DNA from: Siphonodentalium dalli
Lineage: Eukaryota > Mollusca > Scaphopoda > Gadilida > Siphonodentaliidae
Direction of reading: 5' to 3'
Assembly: GCA_032622095.1 (NCBI GenBank)
Contig: CP136062.1
Coordinates: 54,043,849-54,107,848 of the forward strand
Length of the DNA: 64,000 bases
In this document: piece by piece, positions 25,645 through 36,541 of the stretch
Layout: each line of letters begins with the position of its first letter
Position numbering within the stretch: position 1 is the first letter of the stretch
The notes under the pieces: model-generated
What the model was told of the DNA's origin: nothing
What the model saw: the letters and a program-made list of their open reading frames with translations, nothing else
Databases searched by the model: none
Made by a program: the position numbers and the translations under genes

Positions 25645-26048
25645 AAGTCGGTGGCCGAGAGGTAGCGTACTGGTCTCTCGTGCTATCGGACCGGGGATCG
25701 CAACCTGGTCAGGGTATTCTGACAAAAATCAGAACTCGGTCAGATACCAAGTTTGTCAGGCTGAAATGTCTTATTCGAGATAACTGAATAAAGATCCGAA
25801 TGCAAAAATGCCGACTTCCCCCCAATACAACACTTGTCCAGGTATGTTGTCGTGGGTGCAGTACGCTGTACGATTGGGCGCGGACATTAATGGCTGACCC
25901 GTGTACACGCCTCGGTGTGTGCACGTTAAAGAACGCTACTGGAGTCACCACAGGGTTATAAAGTTACTCGGCCGTGGTAGCACCTGGACCTCCACATAAT
26001 CCTCAGCACATTGAGGGCGATGGAGTATCAAGTAGATAGATAACTCCA
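25645..26048 (+). mobile_element. tRNA-derived SINE inside the Polinton
   Basis: Has a split RNA polymerase III promoter of tRNA type: an A-box-like tggccgagagg (25,652-25,662) and a B-box-like gggatcgcaacc (25,694-25,705), spaced as in tRNA heads. The body contains the conserved-looking 'gtgtgcacgttaaagaacgc' segment (about 25,915-25,935), as in several invertebrate SINE families. The tail runs to a short gatagata-type end. It must have inserted after the Polinton assembled, or have been carried with it. Confidence 0.75.
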
Positions 26049-26961
26049 ACGTCACTACAGTTGATGTGAAGATTTTTAAAAATCTAAGGCTGCATACACA
26101 TACACACAAATTAAAAGGTATGTTTATGTAGTCGTTTGCAAAGCACACAGGCGTTATTCGAGTAAATAAGGGGGTGAATAGATGTCTAAATATATATCAA
26201 ATTAATAGAAAACCACCTATTTCACCAATATTATAAATTATTTCAGGTTGAATGTTTAAAGATGCGCAATGCTATTAAACACCTCTATATTAACATTTCT
26301 TCGACCTCGAGGGTAAACAAAACAAAACAAAACAAAACCCACCCTTCAAAGTTCGGAGTAATCAGATATCGATGTTTAAAATCTGTTATTTCTCGTTAAT
26401 ATGCTCGAGATGTGTACCGTAAAATCCTTATTGACGGTGTAGCAATAATAGGATAGATAACTCTATATAAAATCAAGTGTAATTGCGCTGATATTTTGAC
26501 AATTGAATCAAATTACATCCAACATAAACAACAAGTTCAGGGAAATGTTATATCACAGTTCATTGTGGTTAGCAGTATTTTGTTGTAACTAACCGATTTT
26601 GATAACTAAAGCGTCTTTTGAAGAAATGTTGTTGTTTGGTAACTAATGATACGATGACAACCCGATCGGAGTGTAAATGTTTAGTGTTACATTAAAGTCA
26701 CTGTTGAATCGCAGAAGTCTATATTTACATCTCAAATTAGTATGTCAAACCAAGGTTAACCGAAGGTGATGCACTCGAATGGATCAGCAGGGTGTCCTAA
26801 AAACACATAGAAAACGTTTCGTCCTCTATGTGTCAATAACCTAAATTATTTTTAAATATCGTGTGTGATCCAGATTTCGCCTACAAGATAAATATTTAGC
26901 AAAACGCACCGACTATATAATAACGAAATGTCTGTTATAATCACAAAAACTCGAGTGAGCC
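26049..26961. other. Polinton interior, no gene seen
   Basis: AT-rich, with an aacaaaacaaaac simple repeat near 26,320. No convincing ORF. Confidence 0.5.
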
Positions 26962-27243
26962 ATGAATTTCCAAATCCATAGTGATGTCAATACAGAAGAC
27001 GGCGCCAAACGCCGAGTCGCGACAGGCTCACTTGGCCATGGAAAGTTTGTGAGGCTAACATTGTATGGCCAATCGAAATTAATGAACATCAGCAAGCTGG
27101 AAACAAGAGAGTCCGCAACTATAACTTCGACGGATATGCAGACGATCATACAAGCAGAAGATCAAATTAATAAAATGTTGATCTCAATATCAACTCATAG
27201 TCAATGGTATCAAGGTCAATTAAAATACATTTTTGTTTGTTAA
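26962..27243 (+). CDS. Hypothetical plus-strand ORF in the Polinton left part
   Basis: Open frame of 93 codons opposite in strand to all other Polinton genes. An in-frame TGA lies two codons upstream of the ATG, so the start is well defined. Balanced composition with the stretch GSLGHGKFVRLTLYGQSK gives it a coding look, loosely reminiscent of an OB-fold strand pattern, but I cannot assign a family. Two small splice-flanked segments follow on the same strand: acceptor tttttacag, 27,554-27,590, donor gtatgt; and acceptor atttccag, 28,235-28,259, donor gtaagt. These suggest a possible spliced cargo gene. This is weak; chance is a fair alternative. Confidence 0.3.
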   Translation: MNFQIHSDVNTEDGAKRRVATGSLGHGKFVRLTLYGQSKLMNISKLETRESATITSTDMQTIIQAEDQINKMLISISTHSQWYQGQLKYIFVC

Positions 27244-28639
27244 TGCTATCGTGACCTCAAGTCAGTCAATGATTTTTTTCAAAGTCGTTCATAACAAGGT
27301 GACATCAAATTATTGTTTTTTTTAAACCAGAATACTTTTAGAAACTTTAATTTGTTCTTTGTTGTACAAATAGATGTTAAAGCTTTTGCATAATGATATA
27401 CTGTTAAACGAATGTCAGTTCATAGTCAATGGTATGAAAGGTCAATAACAATACAGTTTTGTTTGATAATACTATGGCAACCTCAAGTCATTGATAACAA
27501 GGTCACAACAAATGTATTTTTTTTTCTAAGACACAGTAATTAACTTTTTACAGCCAAAGGGAAAGATAAGAAAGATTGTAAAGTTTGTAGGTATGTACAT
27601 ATATATTCAATTCAACCCAATTGGCATAGAATATGATACATTTTTGACAGGGATAGAGTAACTAATACACAAGGAAGTTGTTATATAATCTTTTATATAT
27701 AGATAATACATTAATATATATATTACATTCAATAATTATTAAAATTATGTGTATACAACATGAATAGGTGATATCATTGTTTCATTTTTCTTGTAAATAT
27801 ATTCTAACGGCTTGATGTTTTTTATTGTATAGAATATCATATCAAAGTGGTGTCAAATGTATCATTTTTCTGGTTAATAACCTCATAGGGCGACCACACT
27901 AGTCTCACGGAATGAACGACGTTTTAACGTGTGGTGTCCCCCTCATTGATGGTGAAATTCATTCCGACTGGACTTGGTACAAATGACACTTGAACTTAAA
28001 AATATTTTTCCAAAAGTGATTGCGAGACCACGGTTCAGGGTTCCGTGTGCTGGAACTTACGTCCGAGACCACGTATTTTTCAGACGTCCTCTCTGGAAAA
28101 AATAATAAGTTCAGTTCTATTTTTTTGAGTTTTAAAATATTAATACTTTAAACACTTCCACAAATATATTGGTTAATGTTGAAAATGTTAATATTGGTAG
28201 TGAATTCAAAAAAAAATAAAATAATTATTTCCAGAGCCAGATTCACAGCAAGAGTGAAGGTAAGTTTTGTGTTTATTCTACCTTGACGTCATTACTCGAT
28301 AATAATTATAGTATCTGGATATCAATTTTATATTAACGATTTATACATAAACACAATAAAAATCTTTTCTGTGCAAAACACGTATACATAAAAATAATCA
28401 TACATGTATAGCAATTATCATTTTATACCAATAATTTTATACAAGAACATAAGCATACATCAATATCAATAATAAAACGATAACACTGAGTAAGTTTGAT
28501 GGATATACATATATATTGTTTTATCACTTTTAAAACAGTGGTCAAATATACATATACACTGATTGGATTTGTGTTGAGAATATATGGTTTGCTTATGAAT
28601 AAAATATTTTTTCTGATGGTAGAATCAACAAACTTTTGA
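27244..28639. other. Polinton interior with two candidate micro-exons, otherwise noncoding
   Basis: Two related 'catagtcaatggtat(c/g)aa-ggtcaat' stretches at about 27,197 and 27,419 show a local duplication of about 220 bp. Besides the splice-flanked 37-nt and 25-nt segments, nothing is recognised. Confidence 0.35.
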
Positions 28640-29090
28640 TGAATTAGAAAGTACATACACAGAACTCATAATCACTTAAAGTGGCACTCTCAGATCATGA
28701 AAAAAAATTTCGACTATCAACGAATAAAATATTTTTTCTGATGGGACAATAAACAAACTTTTGATGAATTACATATGAATGTATGAAGAACTCATAATCA
28801 CTTAAAGTGACACTCTCAGATAATGAGAAAAATTTCTTAATTTTTTTTCTTCTGATGGGTGAATCAACAAACTTTTTATAAATTAGATAGGAATTACGCA
28901 GAACTCGTAATCACTTAAATTGACACTCTCAGATCGTGAGAAAAATTCTTCGAATATTTTTTTCTTCTGATTGATAAGTTACATAGGGAAATACGTACGC
29001 AGAACTCATATTCACTTAAAGGGACACTGTCAGATGATGAGAAATATTTTCTCAATTGATTGTCGAGTTTTTTCCTTCTTTTTTTGATCA
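28640..29090. repeat. Tandem repeat next to the Polinton polymerase 3' end
   Basis: Four units, each with 'cagaactcataatcactta' then 'aagtggcactctcaga' then 'tcatgagaaaaat', starting near 28,658, 28,787, 28,899 and 29,001, so the unit length falls from about 130 to 100 bp. It lies between the polymerase stop and the rest of the left interior. Confidence 0.75.
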
Positions 29091-29165
29091 TGAATTACAT
29101 AGCTTAACAAAAAAAATATATCTACATGCAAATTAGGGGAATTTTCAATTACAAATATAGACATT

Positions 29166-32100
29166 TTACCTAATATCTGCGAGTTTGTAGTGGCCAAAGG
29201 CTATTGTGTCGATACCGTTTTCACATATATAACGTTTGTCATCATAGGCAGACAAACCTTTTTTGTTTATACGTGTGCAATATAAGAGATGTTTATGATG
29301 TGTGATATCAGTTGATTTACATGTCAGAAAGTGTGGTGTGTTGAACAGACAATCTATATACAGTTTGTGTTGTAGGTAGTTGCTGGCATTATTTAAACCC
29401 TTTGCTCTCACACGTTCATCATTGGTTGAGTAGGTGAATGAGTACATCTTCGGTCTTAAACCTACAAATTCTTTTATGGCGCGTCCACCTTGTTCATCCT
29501 TAAATAACCCTGGTATAGCTTTATTTTTAGTGTTGTACAACTTATGGTCTGAGTTATAATTACTTGTGTCATACAGTTCGATATCTGCCAACATATCATC
29601 ATATATGTCATCAGTGTAAACTTGATACAAGAAACTGTCAGTGTCTGTCAGCAGAACGCATGCATTTTCACCATATTTCGGTTTTATGTAATCGTAATGA
29701 TGTTCGTACATACACAGCTTGCTCAGTTCTAGTATGACAAATCCTGCATACATTGATTTACAAAGGACTAAATTTAACACTCTTGACTCGACGGCGACTA
29801 AGTCCTCGTTGAAAATAGTGAATGTTTTAAAGGAACTTTTGGCCACATAATGCTCAAATCTTTCGTCATTATTTATCAGTTTAATGTTCCTTCTATTGCG
29901 AAGTTGCTCGCATGTCTTTCCAAAAATAGCATTATTAGCATATTTAAATAGGCTCTTCTGAAAGTTATTTTTAGCATTAGCACGTTTTTGGCTATTGAAT
30001 TCAATGTATGGTCTAAGCCAAGGACTTTGTTTAAATTTGATAACCCTGTGCATTTTTCTCACTATTAAACTTAGACGAAGGTACAGTTTCAAATTTCTAT
30101 AGTGGGTCAGATACTATCGTCTTATTCGAGAGTGTGGGTACCAACTTTTCAACTGATGCGTTATTTGTTGAGCCGTATATTTCCTTCCACATCCTTTTAG
30201 AGTAAGGAGACAATTCTACATATTTAGTCGCTCTTTTCTCAGCAGCTACAGGGTAATCATTGTGAGCATCGTGTAAATGTTGGGGATATTCAAGATCGAC
30301 CTCAAATAAATAACCCACACTAGAGTCATCAGCCAAATTGGGAATATCCAACGATTCGAAATCTTCACGTTCCATGAGCTCAAAAGAGCGCAAGGCAGAT
30401 AGCTCATCATACTAAAACCATACAGATTATTAGCGTCGAGACTGATCAAATAAGAACTTGGCTTTGAAGGGTCATAATCATTCATATATTTGTTGTTCGC
30501 ATTTGCATACCTTTTGAATATCCTGGACACACCACCCTTCAAAGCATTTTCTATCATGAGGTATATTTCAATATTAGTTATAAGCTCTAGACGCACTGCT
30601 GTTTGCTTTAAACAAGATGCCCATGAAAACCCAGGGAGTGTACAGTAGTATGCTGGGTCGAGCCCGTAGTATGTCTTCGTTAAGGTGCGAAAATTTTCAA
30701 AGACCTCTGCCAAAAGGACGACATCACTTTTGAGGTAGATATCGTGAAAGTCTTGCAGTCGAAAGTAGTCCATATTAATTTTGCGTGAGCATAGTCTTCA
30801 TCGCTGATGTGTTTGTCTGTCAGTTTGTTGTAGAATTCGCTTTATTCGGGTAGGTCAGTCGCTTTGAATTTTTCCACGCAGTCTAAGTAATCATATGGGA
30901 ACACCTGTTTTCTGGTCAACAATTTGCATTGTTCATCACTCCACCCCTCGTCCTTGAGAAATTTTAAGTCATGAGTCGTATCGTCTTTTAAATTTTCCAC
31001 TAGAGTTTGTAATGATGCATGTAGGAATTGGTAACTATCTATAAAACGCAAATTTCCCAGACTAAATGTAACATATTTCTCAGTTGATTTTGCAATACAA
31101 CTTACTTTCATGTCTTTAAATGAACCCAATATTTGCATAATCAAATGTGTGTGGAAATTACTGGATCCGTGTAATACTACAGGTATGAACTTTCCACCTC
31201 TTTTTGTTCTGTAAAGGTTACATTTTTTATGGGCAGCGCCGAGGTAGCGGTTAGTGACGTGGCAATGGTCCTTGACATTGTTGAGGTAAAATGGCTTATG
31301 ACAAATATAACATTGATAGGAGTTTTTGTAATTAATTTTGTCATCGTCTGTCATCTGCATAGGTTCGTCATTACTCAAAATACCCTCTATTTCTTCCGCT
31401 TCTCTCAGTAATTTTTCGACAAAGTCCATTTTCACTTTTATGAATATATGTATTTTTAGAATATGACTCATCTATGCGACACACTCTTTTGATACCGTAG
31501 CTGATGGCATCTAATTTTGCAATATTATTGTGGTAACATTTTTCTGGATTAGGTTTTGTAGTGGAAATTTTTTTGTTTAATGTCTCAAAGTCGCAATATA
31601 GCACAAACGGAACTGCATTTTGTTTCCCAAATTCGGTGAATTCTCGAAATTTATCCTTATCAGATGGTAATGTAGTTGTTTGCATCCCATGTACTTGACA
31701 TTCGGGCATATGTTTTTCTAGAAGATCGCCTCTGATAAACCCGTGAAGGCAATAAGGACAGTGGAAATATCTCGTATGTATGTGACGTTTTGTTGAATTA
31801 ATGAACTTGTCAAAATCCCTAATACATATATAATGTGATTTTTCACCCTCTTTGAGTAAAAGCAAATTGACATGTTGTGGCATTGATTGATATACAGCTT
31901 TTGTTATATAGAGTGGGAAAATAGTTTCTTTTTCGTAGCCAAAAATATTGACAGATATGTCATTTCGTTTTTCGAAAATTCCCACTTGAGATATGGCGAA
32001 TGGGAATTTAATACCTGTCAGATTCAGTTGGTTCAAATATTGAATATATTTACTCACTCTGTTCGAATGGATCTCACACGGAAACAATGAAGCTAAAACA

Positions 32101-32966
32101 GAATAGGCGAAACACATATCGTCATAATTTTGAACATTTACGATGGCGTGTTGTCCACTGAGTTTATCTGGAGTTGGAATATAACTGGATGATCGGATTG
32201 GATTATATTTCGCCATGTTGATCTGCAAACGGCCTACAGTTTCTATCCTCCAGCCACTGCCTAGATGTATAAAATTGCTATAGTTCTCATACATTTGCTG
32301 TAGGGATTGATTTAGGTAGTCATCACTCATCTCATGCACTGTGTTATAGGAGTATGTTCCCCCTCTGAAATATGTCGTTAGTCGTTGCTCTTCTTGCTGA
32401 CCTTCATCGTCTGTTATATATTTAATCAAATGTAGCTGTGTGCATAACCACCATTTGATTCCATCATTTTTCACTCTGTTTTCTAGTTGTTCATTAATGG
32501 TGTCATACTTGTTGGAATAGAATGTTAATAAATCTTGTTTCTCTACTGTGCTTCCCGGATGTATGTTGTACATGTACGCACTCTCATTCAAAGCCGATGA
32601 GGTTTGCTCTGTTTCATCTTGTGTGGAATGTGCTACAGTTTCAACAGGATTATTTATATGATGATTTCTTTGGTGTTTCCGTAGCGAGTTCATAGTTTTC
32701 AGAGTTCGTCCGCATTGATCACATGTATATGTCTGCCCATTGTATTGAATTTTATGTCGTTTCAGATTACTTTTCGTGGTATACTTCTTCTGACATATTT
32801 CACAAATATGTTCTTTTTGCTTCTCGTTTCTTTCCATAGTTGTGGGGCGCATATTTTCCAACAATCTGGAGAAACCGCCCTGATCTAGTCATGTTATATC
32901 ATTCAAAAATGACGCTGGCAAATCTTGCACAATTCGGTCAATATCTATTGGATTGTAGTTAGCCAT
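29166..32966 (-). pseudogene. polB: Polinton protein-primed type B DNA polymerase (pPolB), with N-terminal C2H2 fingers, broken
   Basis: Replicates the element by protein priming. From ATG at 32,966: two C2H2-like fingers (CEICQKKYTTKSNLKRH and CDQCGRTLKTMNSLRKHQRNH, about 32,700-32,830). Then the conserved NVQNYDDMCFAYSVLASLFP segment, a CPYC...H...C finger, ExoI (YCDFETL, about 31,600), an HNH-like C-x2-C/CHV/C segment (about 31,310) and ExoIII (YLKSD). Last come Pol motif A (DANNLYG), motif B (KYANNAIFGK) and motif C (DTDS, about 29,640). The ExoII segment reads LHGSSNFHTHLIM, lacking the expected Asp. Breaks: in-frame TGA at 32,889-32,891, frameshift near 31,430, in-frame TAA at 30,842-30,844, frameshifts near 30,770, 30,395 and 30,115. 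Total length is about 1,260 codons, normal for the family. Catalytic Pol motifs survive but the frame is destroyed. Confidence 0.92.
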
Positions 32967-33084
32967 AATTGCTGGTAGTGTGAGGTGTGTGTCTGTATTT
33001 TATAAACATATCGAGTCATCTACTAAATATAAGACTACCGTTTCGTCCAATCCACGCATACGCTTTGACAATAGGATCTATATC

Positions 33085-33381
33085 TTAATTTTTTTTCCAC
33101 TTAATAGTACCACCCACTGGATTGTTCCGTTTACTAACTCCTCCCACTGGAATTTTCCTTTCTCTCACATACTGAACAGTCGTACTTTGTGGGTTCTCCA
33201 TTGAGTTTTCTTCCTCTTGAGGTGTACTATCATTTACCACCTTCTGCACAGCCTCTGGCTCTATAGCACTGTCTTCGCCCATAGTAGGTGACTGATCTTT
33301 ACTGTGGTGAATCTCCTCCTGTTCTTTCATCATCATTTTTTCGTATCTCTCCTTTGGTATTAGAATAAGTTCTCTCGCCAT
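33085..33381 (-). CDS. Polinton small late protein beginning MARELILIPKERYEKMM
   Basis: 98 codons, highly charged (Glu/Gln/Lys). The start resembles a short N-terminal pattern (hydrophobic LILIPKERYEKMM) that I associate with a recurrent small Polinton ORF of unknown function; this is recollection of family style, not a search. It lies between the 99-codon basic ORF (ending 33,385) and the polymerase, on the same strand and tightly spaced, as expected for a virion-gene cluster. The remainder is low-complexity and probably disordered. No catalytic motif is visible. Confidence 0.5.
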   Translation of the reverse strand: MARELILIPKERYEKMMMKEQEEIHHSKDQSPTMGEDSAIEPEAVQKVVNDSTPQEEENSMENPQSTTVQYVRERKIPVGGVSKRNNPVGGTIKWKKN

Positions 33382-33384
33382 TCA

Positions 33385-33684
33385 CTAGATATTCCGTAAC
33401 CGTGTCAAGTATAAGAGGTATAACTTCATCACAGTTTGAGAGCAACTTCCTTCTTCTAGCAATGTTAATATATTTCTCATATATCTCATTCGCCCCTTGT
33501 ATCGTCTCAATTTCTGCTGCTGTATTTTTTTTATCTTTATGTTACCAACAAGCACATTCAACACGGCTTCCACTACGTGTTTCAACTGTATTTTTGTTTG
33601 ATTCTTCAGAAATAGGCAGCGATTTTTCTTGTTGAAGCGATGTAATTGTTCCGCAATTGACTGAATAATTTCAACGTCGACCAT
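33385..33684 (-). CDS. Polinton small basic protein with VLNVLVGN...LRRYKGRMR motif
   Basis: 99 codons from ATG at 33,684. A TTG at 33,702 would add six residues but overlap the ATPase end. The core HVVEAVLNVLVGNIKIKKIQ...LRRYKGRMRYMR matches the pattern 'A-L-N-V-L-x-G-N ... K-x-x-L-R-x-Y-K' of a small ORF common in animal Polintons, function unknown to me; a virion or core role is inferred from its place next to the ATPase. The C-terminus seems shorter than expected, since the usual glycine-rich hydrophobic tail is absent, and may be truncated by a frameshift just before the next gene. Confidence 0.55.
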   Translation of the reverse strand: MVDVEIIQSIAEQLHRFNKKNRCLFLKNQTKIQLKHVVEAVLNVLVGNIKIKKIQQQKLRRYKGRMRYMRNILTLLEEGSCSQTVMKLYLLYLTRLRNI

Positions 33685-33688
33685 GACC

Positions 33689-34381
33689 TTATTTTTCGGC
33701 AAATATTATACTGTTTTCTCCTGGGAATATATCCGTTCTTAGGCGATAGCGACTATCCGATAGGTTGTGCAAGTCAATCAATAAATAACCGAATGGTTGT
33801 TCAGTGGCCTTTTCATATGCATCCATAAAGTAAGATGTTTTTTTTGGATAGATTTGATGAGCTAGGGTTTGAACCTGTAACTTGTCTCGGTTATTTTTAA
33901 ACAAGATAAGAATTTGACAATTAAGCGATATCGCTCGTGAATTTTTCCCTTTTGGGAAAATCTGATGAGTTACAAATATTACATTTACATGATCATGATG
34001 GGATGATACTGTAAATAAGTTCAGCATGTCTGTGTCCTTCATCACGCTATTCATCATATCGTCGAGAACGATGATCTTGTGCTCCTTGTCATTTGATTTT
34101 AACCATTTTTGCACAGTTTCCATTGATGTAAGTCCACGATGGAAAATAATGTCTTTCCCCATTGCGGTGTATAGTGGTTGCCAAGCAGTGTAACAATACA
34201 TAATAGACTCGATCTTCTTGTCGAACATTCCATCTTTATTCTGTAGAATTTTCTTCACAAAATAAGTTTTTCCGCTCTGACTTGTCCCATTTATTAGTAT
34301 ATTAGAGGGCGATCGAAATAGTAGCAACCTGTTCCTTATCCACCATTCATTATCACCGTGTTCACACATCTTTTTATTCAT
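33689..34381 (-). CDS. Polinton genome-packaging ATPase (FtsK/HerA type)
   Basis: 230 codons, uninterrupted. It would power packaging of element DNA into a capsid. Walker A is NGTSQSGKTYF (residues about 31-41). Walker B is KIIVLDDMMNS (about 102-112), with the Asp-Asp pair typical of this family. A sensor-like VIFVTHQIFP follows (about 134-143). The length is normal for Polinton, adintovirus and virophage ATPases. Its ATG overlaps the stop of the capsid gene by four bases (ATGA), a compact coupling. It is the best preserved hallmark gene here: all motifs are intact while capsid and polymerase are broken. Confidence 0.9.
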   Translation of the reverse strand: MNKKMCEHGDNEWWIRNRLLLFRSPSNILINGTSQSGKTYFVKKILQNKDGMFDKKIESIMYCYTAWQPLYTAMGKDIIFHRGLTSMETVQKWLKSNDKEHKIIVLDDMMNSVMKDTDMLNLFTVSSHHDHVNVIFVTHQIFPKGKNSRAISLNCQILILFKNNRDKLQVQTLAHQIYPKKTSYFMDAYEKATEQPFGYLLIDLHNLSDSRYRLRTDIFPGENSIIFAEK

Positions 34382-35690
34382 TCGAATATAATTTTTCTGT
34401 TTTGCGTTATTTCAAAATAAGCTGGGAATTCACCGACGGCAATACATGTAGTTGTCTTGGCAAGAGCTGTTCCAAACTGTTCATCAATACGAATGTTTGC
34501 CGATTTTAATAAACTTGTGTACTTTGATTGGTCAAAAGTCGGTTCTATATTGAAAGAATATATGCAAAACCCATCTTCAAATTCTTCCCGATCAATACCA
34601 TTCGACAGTCTGTTTTGCCATAGACCGTTTCCTCGAAGTAGATTCACATAACCTACTACTGCATTGCCTTTATTTTTGTAATCAAATTTTAAAGATGAAC
34701 CATCTACCGGTATGCCATCAGCTAAAATTGATATGCGAGTTACATCGAAATTAACGAAATTATAGGGATTGAGTGTCCATGAGCCGGAGGTTGCTTCACT
34801 GTTGCAAAATGCGATTGTCATCTTCTTGGGCTTGGCAGCGGTCCAGACGTTATCCCACACGAAATACATTTGCCCGGAGGCTATTGAATGTAATTTGATG
34901 TCACTTTTGTTAATGGATATTTTGCATTGACCGATTTTAACATGTGTGCCTGTCCAAATGTAACAGCGGAACTTACACGTACTTTACATGCCTTGAATAC
35001 AATATCTTCTATTTTTATCTCGTATCCAGGATTCACAGCTATGCTCATTAAATAAAACGATGGTCGGTTGCGATATAGTTTCAATTGTACATCAACTTGG
35101 TTCAAAATATATCTATCAATATTACATAAATCACTGTAAATTGGACCTTCAACTTCAAATGATTTACTCTCACTAAATATTTTGCTTCGCTCCACAAGTC
35201 CAGTATTAGGTCCTTTAGTATCACCTGTATCCATGTGTCCACTTCGGTCGGTGTAGAACAATTGAGTGCTAAGCTGTCGTCTGTAACTTTCTTCACCATA
35301 TTCCTGAATTACCTTCAGATACGCTTTGTATGCGTAATAAGGGTTAGGTGCAGTTATATTATTGCCATTGACACTCACGTCCACTTGGTTGAATAAGGAC
35401 TGTAGAAGAAGATTTACTGGTCCAACCTTGTCCGTGGCTGTTATATTACTTCCATCTGTTTTCTGAATCTTTATTTTCATGTAAAGAAGTGAGTATTTCA
35501 GGTCGAGAAAGTCCATTGCATTCTGATTTGCAATATTAAACTCAATAGGTGATTGTCCTGATAGTTGAGATATAGGTCGATATTCCTGGAAATAGATGTT
35601 TTCGACCGCCGTTTGTGTGGGCTCTATCTTGAACAACTCGAGTTCAGAGGGTAATCCCTCAGTGAATGATTTCTCGTCCAACATAGCCAT
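34378..35690 (-). pseudogene. Polinton major capsid protein (double jelly-roll), one frameshift
   Basis: The N-terminal part (ATG 35,690 to stop at 34,881, 269 codons) opens with a PTQTAVENIYFQEYRPISQL segment typical of Polinton capsid N-termini. It continues with a beta-rich region including LKYSLLYMKIKIQ and SLFNQVDVSVNG (first jelly roll). The C-terminal part (34,869-34,378, another frame) has KPKKMTIAFCNSEATSGSW, NPYNFVNFDVTRISILADG and GNAVVGYVNLLRGNG, the second jelly roll. The two parts meet within 15 bp and together give about 438 codons, the usual size, so a single-base frameshift near 34,880 explains the split; it is not in a homopolymer. Identification rests on these segments and position before the ATPase. 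Confidence 0.82.
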
Positions 35691-35718
35691 AGTTTGTCTG
35701 ATTCCGTTCCGTTGTATT

Positions 35719-36060
35719 TCACTTTGAGAAAATATCTTTATACTTCTTTCGATTTATTCTCTTCCCCTTCTTCTTTACTCGACGACTTCCTTTCTTCTTA
35801 TGCTTCGCCCTCATTTTTGTTCTCTTTTTATACATTTTCTTTTTTGACATATCTTCGTCTTTCTCTTCTTCGCAAATAAGGTCGTCTTCTGCTTGATTAA
35901 CTGTTTGTTGCGCTGGTGAAACCACTTCAACCACTACTGGTTTCTTCCGATCATCCGACTTCTTATATATTGATTGAATTTCAATCATTTGTTGCTGTTT
36001 TTCTCCATTCTTTGTAATGTTTTTTGCATAGAGATCCACCCAAGTCTTCGGGTTGGGATA
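35719..36060 (-). CDS. Polinton very basic protein upstream of the capsid gene
   Basis: An open frame of about 113 codons to stop at 35,719. The N-terminal half has NPKTWVDLYAKN. An acidic stretch follows (about residue 55-65), then a Lys/Arg-rich tail ending KDIFSK. There is no in-frame ATG near its start; the only ATG sits just upstream in another frame (36,080) and overlaps the stop of the preceding gene, so a small frameshift at the N-terminus is likely. The basic tail suggests DNA condensation or a core/scaffold role; that is inference. A similar basic ORF before the capsid gene is common in animal Polintons. Confidence 0.5.
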   Translation of the reverse strand, partial: YPNPKTWVDLYAKNITKNGEKQQQMIEIQSIYKKSDDRKKPVVVEVVSPAQQTVNQAEDDLICEEEKDEDMSKKKMYKKRTKMRAKHKKKGSRRVKKKGKRINRKKYKDIFSK

Positions 36061-36069
36061 AACAGTTTT

Positions 36070-36535
36070 CTACTCATGTCTAAAGTGTAACGTCAGTGCT
36101 ACTGGATTGGTTAGAAATGAAGGTTTTTCGTGTGATTGGGTTCTTATACATATATCTATTTGTGTAATTTCATTAAACCGTGCCGAAATATAAGGTATAC
36201 TGTTTGCTTCTAAAAACCATCTACCTGATTCATTCATAGAAACTCGATTCAGTATTGGTTTTTCTTCGCAAAATACTAGAGAATCATTGACGATATTTGA
36301 ATATATAAATAATTGTCTCGCAAAATTAGCATTTTCACTATTTTTTTCATTCGCATATTGGAAGTCGGTTAATGCAACTCTCCAAGTTCCCACGAGTCGT
36401 ATTGGTTTTTTTTATAGGAACACGAAATTCGTAAGGCTTATTTTCTGGATAATATTGCATATATTTGTCACTTTGTATATACACAAATTTTTCCTGTGAT
36501 AGTTCACTGTCCAACATCGTCAATGCCCTCTGCAT
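36070..36535 (-). pseudogene. Polinton candidate minor capsid (penton-like) protein, one frameshift
   Basis: Two overlapping frames (36,535-36,347 and 36,393-36,070) make one protein of about 155 codons. The first has KFVYIQSDKYMQYYPEN. The second has GTWRVALTDFQYANEKN, then QLFIYSNIV, and ends VALTLHFRHE. These fit a recurrent Polinton protein that begins with an 'S-x-x-Y-P-E-N-x-x-x-x-F' segment and ends 'LHFR', a candidate single jelly-roll minor capsid. The break is at a run of eight A (coding strand) at about 36,405-36,412, so a one-base homopolymer change (real or sequencing) accounts for it. Family call from pattern only. Confidence 0.55.
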
Positions 36536-36541
36536 TTATCC

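Noticed and set aside
25645-25720. Functional tRNA gene
   Set aside because: The A/B box spacing fits a tRNA head, but the segment continues into a SINE body and does not form a convincing full cloverleaf.
32865-33084. Adenain-like protease gene between the polymerase and small late proteins
   Set aside because: Translation in all minus frames shows stops and no His...Asp/Glu...Cys pattern.
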